Of a DNA stretch of 64,000 nt, positions 61,990 through 64,000 are shown in pieces. Position 1 is the stretch's first letter. Every line of letters begins with the position of its first letter. Below the pieces are notes generated by a model. It did not search any database and was not told the DNA's origin. It saw only the letters and a list, made by a program, of their open reading frames with translations. The translations under genes were made by a program, and so were the position numbers. The stretch comes from Ensifer adhaerens (GTDB lineage Bacteria > Pseudomonadota > Alphaproteobacteria > Rhizobiales > Rhizobiaceae), in contig NZ_LGAP01000001.1 of the NCBI RefSeq assembly GCF_001270265.1, forward strand, positions 496,001 through 560,000. Direction: 5' to 3'.

Positions 61990-63366
61990 ATGAAGGTGAT
62001 CATTTGCGGTGCGGGGCAGGTCGGCTACGGCATCGCCGAACGGCTGGCTCAGGAAGACAATGACGTCTCGGTGATCGATACGTCGGCAGCCCTGATCGCC
62101 AACATCACCGAAAGCCTCGACGTGCGCGGTTATGTCGGCCATGGCGCACATCCCGATGTGCTGGCGAAGGCCGGTGCAGATCAGGCCGACATGCTGATCG
62201 CGGTCACGCTGTTCGACGAAGTCAACATCGTCGCCTGCGAGGTGGCGCACGCGATCTTCAATGTCCCGACCAAGGTCGCCCGTATCCGCGCGCAGAACTA
62301 TCTGGCGCCGGAATACGCCAACCTGTTCTCGCGCGAGAATGTCCCGATCGATGTCACTATTTCGCCGGAGGTCGAAGTCGGCCGAATGGTTCTGCGGCGC
62401 ATCTCGTTCCCCGGTGCGACGGACGTCGTGCGTTTTGCCGACGACCGTGTCGCCATGGTGGCGATTGAGTGCATGGAAGATTGCCCGGTTGTCGACACGC
62501 CGCTGCAGCAATTGAGCGAACTGTTTCCCGATTTGCAGGCAACCGTGACCGGCATCTTCCGCAACGGCAAGCTGATCGTGCCGCATTCGTCGGATCAATT
62601 GCAGACCGGCGACCTCGCCTATGTCGTCTGCGACCGGGATCATGCGCGCCGCACGCTGGCTCTGTTCGGGCACGAGGAGCAGGAAGCGCGCCGCATCGTC
62701 ATTCTCGGCGGCGGCAATATCGGTTATTTCGTCGCCAAGGCGATCGAGGAAAACCAACCGAGAACCCGCGTCAAGCTGATTGAAAGCGACCGCGACCGCG
62801 CTGTGATGATGGCGGACAAGCTCAGCAACACTGTCGTCCTCAACGGTTCGGCGATGGATCAGCGCATCCTGATGCAGGCCGACGTGCAGGATGCCGACCT
62901 GGTGGTGGCGCTGACCAACAACGACCAGATCAATATCCTCGGCAGCATGATGGCAAAACGCCTCGGCGCAAAATCGACGCTCGTCTTGATCAACGAGCCG
63001 TCCTACCAGGATTTTGCGGGAACCGCCGGCGTGGATGCCTATATCAACCCGCGCGCGGTAACGATTTCACGCGTGCTCCAGCATGTGCGCAAGGGGCGCA
63101 TCCGCTCGGTCTATGCCGTCCAGAAGGGGACGGCTGAAGTGATCGAAGCCGAAGCGCTGGAAACGTCGCCGCTGGTCGGCAAGGCGCTGCGCGAGCTGGA
63201 TCTGCCCGACGGCATCCGCATCGGCGCACTCTACCGTGACCAGACATTCATTCGCCCGCACGGCGACACCAAGATCAAGGCCAGGGACCGCGTGGTGCTG
63301 TTTGCTGCCGCCGATGCGGTGCGCCATGTCGAGCAGCTTTTCCGCGTCAGCATTCAGTTCTTCTGA
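61990..63366 (+). CDS. trkA: Trk potassium transporter peripheral subunit TrkA
   Basis: This 458-residue protein has two RCK units. Each starts with a NAD-binding Rossmann motif: 'MKVIICGAGQVGYGIAERLAQEDNDVSVID' and, from about residue 235, 'RIVILGGGNIGYFVAKAIEENQPRTRVKLIE'. Each ends with a TrkA-C domain. It gates the TrkH channel through bound nucleotide. Position after ntrYX and before the aminotransferase and (outside the window) hfq is the conserved order. Confidence 0.96.
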   Translation: MKVIICGAGQVGYGIAERLAQEDNDVSVIDTSAALIANITESLDVRGYVGHGAHPDVLAKAGADQADMLIAVTLFDEVNIVACEVAHAIFNVPTKVARIRAQNYLAPEYANLFSRENVPIDVTISPEVEVGRMVLRRISFPGATDVVRFADDRVAMVAIECMEDCPVVDTPLQQLSELFPDLQATVTGIFRNGKLIVPHSSDQLQTGDLAYVVCDRDHARRTLALFGHEEQEARRIVILGGGNIGYFVAKAIEENQPRTRVKLIESDRDRAVMMADKLSNTVVLNGSAMDQRILMQADVQDADLVVALTNNDQINILGSMMAKRLGAKSTLVLINEPSYQDFAGTAGVDAYINPRAVTISRVLQHVRKGRIRSVYAVQKGTAEVIEAEALETSPLVGKALRELDLPDGIRIGALYRDQTFIRPHGDTKIKARDRVVLFAAADAVRHVEQLFRVSIQFF

Positions 63367-63381
63367 GGTCAAACAAACGCC

Positions 63382-64000
63382 ATGCCGAGAATTGCCTATG
63401 TCAACGGCGCCTATGTGCCGCACGCCGATGCCGCCATCCATATCGAAGATCGCGGCTACCAGTTCGCCGACGGGGTCTACGAAGTCTGCGAGATCCGTCA
63501 TGGCTTCATCGTAGATCTGACCCGACATCTCGACCGCCTCGGCCGATCCTTAAGCGAACTTCGCATCGATTGGCCGATGAGCCGTGCCGCGCTAATCCAC
63601 GTCATTCGCGAGGTGCTGCGCCGCAACCGGGTGCGAAACGGCCTGTTCTACATGCAGGTGACGCGCGGTACCGCGCGGCGCGATCACGTGTTTCCGGCAA
63701 AGGGTACCGTGCCGACGATCGTGGTGACGGCGAAGCGCACCGATGCGGCAGTGATCGCCAGGAAGAATGCCGAAGGCATCTCGGCGATCACTGTTCCGGA
63801 GAACCGCTGGGACCGTGTTGACATCAAATCCGTCGGCCTGTTGCCGAACGTGCTTGCGCGCCAGAGGGCCAAGGAAGAGGGCGCCCATGAGGCGATCTTC
63901 GTCGACCTGGATGGCACGGTGAAGGAGGGAGCGGCGACCAATGTCTGGATCGTCGATCGGGAGGGCGTGCTGCGCACCCGGCCGGCCGATCACGGTATTC
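63382..64000 (+). CDS. D-amino acid aminotransferase-like class IV enzyme, 3' end cut off
   Basis: The first 206 residues are present and the frame runs off the window. It has 'AYVNGAYVPHADAAIHIEDRGYQFADGVYEV' at the start, 'FYMQVTRGTARRDHVFP' in the middle, the PLP-lysine motif 'RWDRVDIKSVGLLPNVLARQRAKEEGAHEAIFVD' and 'KEGAATNVWIV'. The fold and 'DIKS' lysine are typical of D-alanine/branched-chain class IV aminotransferases; the R-G-T-A-R-R-D-H loop suits the D-amino acid type. It is 15 bases after trkA and likely cotranscribed. Confidence 0.88.
   Translation, partial: MPRIAYVNGAYVPHADAAIHIEDRGYQFADGVYEVCEIRHGFIVDLTRHLDRLGRSLSELRIDWPMSRAALIHVIREVLRRNRVRNGLFYMQVTRGTARRDHVFPAKGTVPTIVVTAKRTDAAVIARKNAEGISAITVPENRWDRVDIKSVGLLPNVLARQRAKEEGAHEAIFVDLDGTVKEGAATNVWIVDREGVLRTRPADHGI

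Overview
The window is ordinary chromosomal DNA from an alphaproteobacterium of the Rhizobiaceae, most like Sinorhizobium/Ensifer. The evidence is high GC, typical rhizobial gene content, and a block resembling the core order I remember from Sinorhizobium: kdsA - eno - ftsB-like - pdhA/B/C - SGNH hydrolase - GNAT - lpdA - glsB-like - lipA - P-loop kinase - Coq10-like - pncC - ispDF - dusB - ntrB/C/Y/X - trkA - class IV aminotransferase. I see no rRNA, tRNA, CRISPR array, insertion sequence or prophage. Most genes are complete; a CBS-domain gene is cut at the left edge and a class IV aminotransferase at the right edge.

Left part (1-18.5 kb). This holds a CBS tail, patatin-like phospholipase, hisI, folE, a NifU-like scaffold, yidD, DUF2267 and DUF1697 proteins, thrS, an acyltransferase, a secreted protein, a nitroreductase/flavin-reductase pair, a CitE-like protein, a DUF2336 protein, a TetR/SDR divergent pair with clear palindromes, a GNAT, parE and a secreted hydrolase.

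Centre (18.6-24.5 kb). Five tightly packed genes form what looks like a polyprenyl-phosphate pentose pathway. They are a HAD-UbiA fusion (decaprenyl-phosphate phosphoribosyltransferase-like), a DprE1-like FAD oxidase, a four-helix SMR/ArnE-like membrane protein, an extended SDR and a class III aminotransferase. The aminotransferase and the extended SDR stand where the mycobacterial pathway has DprE2. This is the most interesting system in the window.

Right-centre (24.5-39.3 kb). This holds cytochrome b561/YceI, a TetR-polyamine acetyltransferase pair, a methyltransferase-GNAT fusion, tpiA, secG, pyrG and an SdpR/SdpI-like module with a perfect operator palindrome. A DUF418 membrane protein follows. 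Next come four genes linked by 4-bp overlaps (PlsC-CdsA-membrane protein-CDP-alcohol transferase), which could be a self-contained phospholipid cassette. A methyltransferase and a 56-residue lipoprotein close this part.

Right part (39.4-64 kb). This covers central metabolism (kdsA, eno, the pyruvate dehydrogenase complex, lipA), isoprenoid and tRNA modification genes (ispDF, dusB) and the two nitrogen-responsive two-component systems NtrBC and NtrYX, followed by trkA. Lipoate synthesis (lipA), lipoyl-bearing E1-beta and E2 (pdhB, pdhC) and the lipoyl-oxidising E3 (lpdA) sit together and serve one complex.
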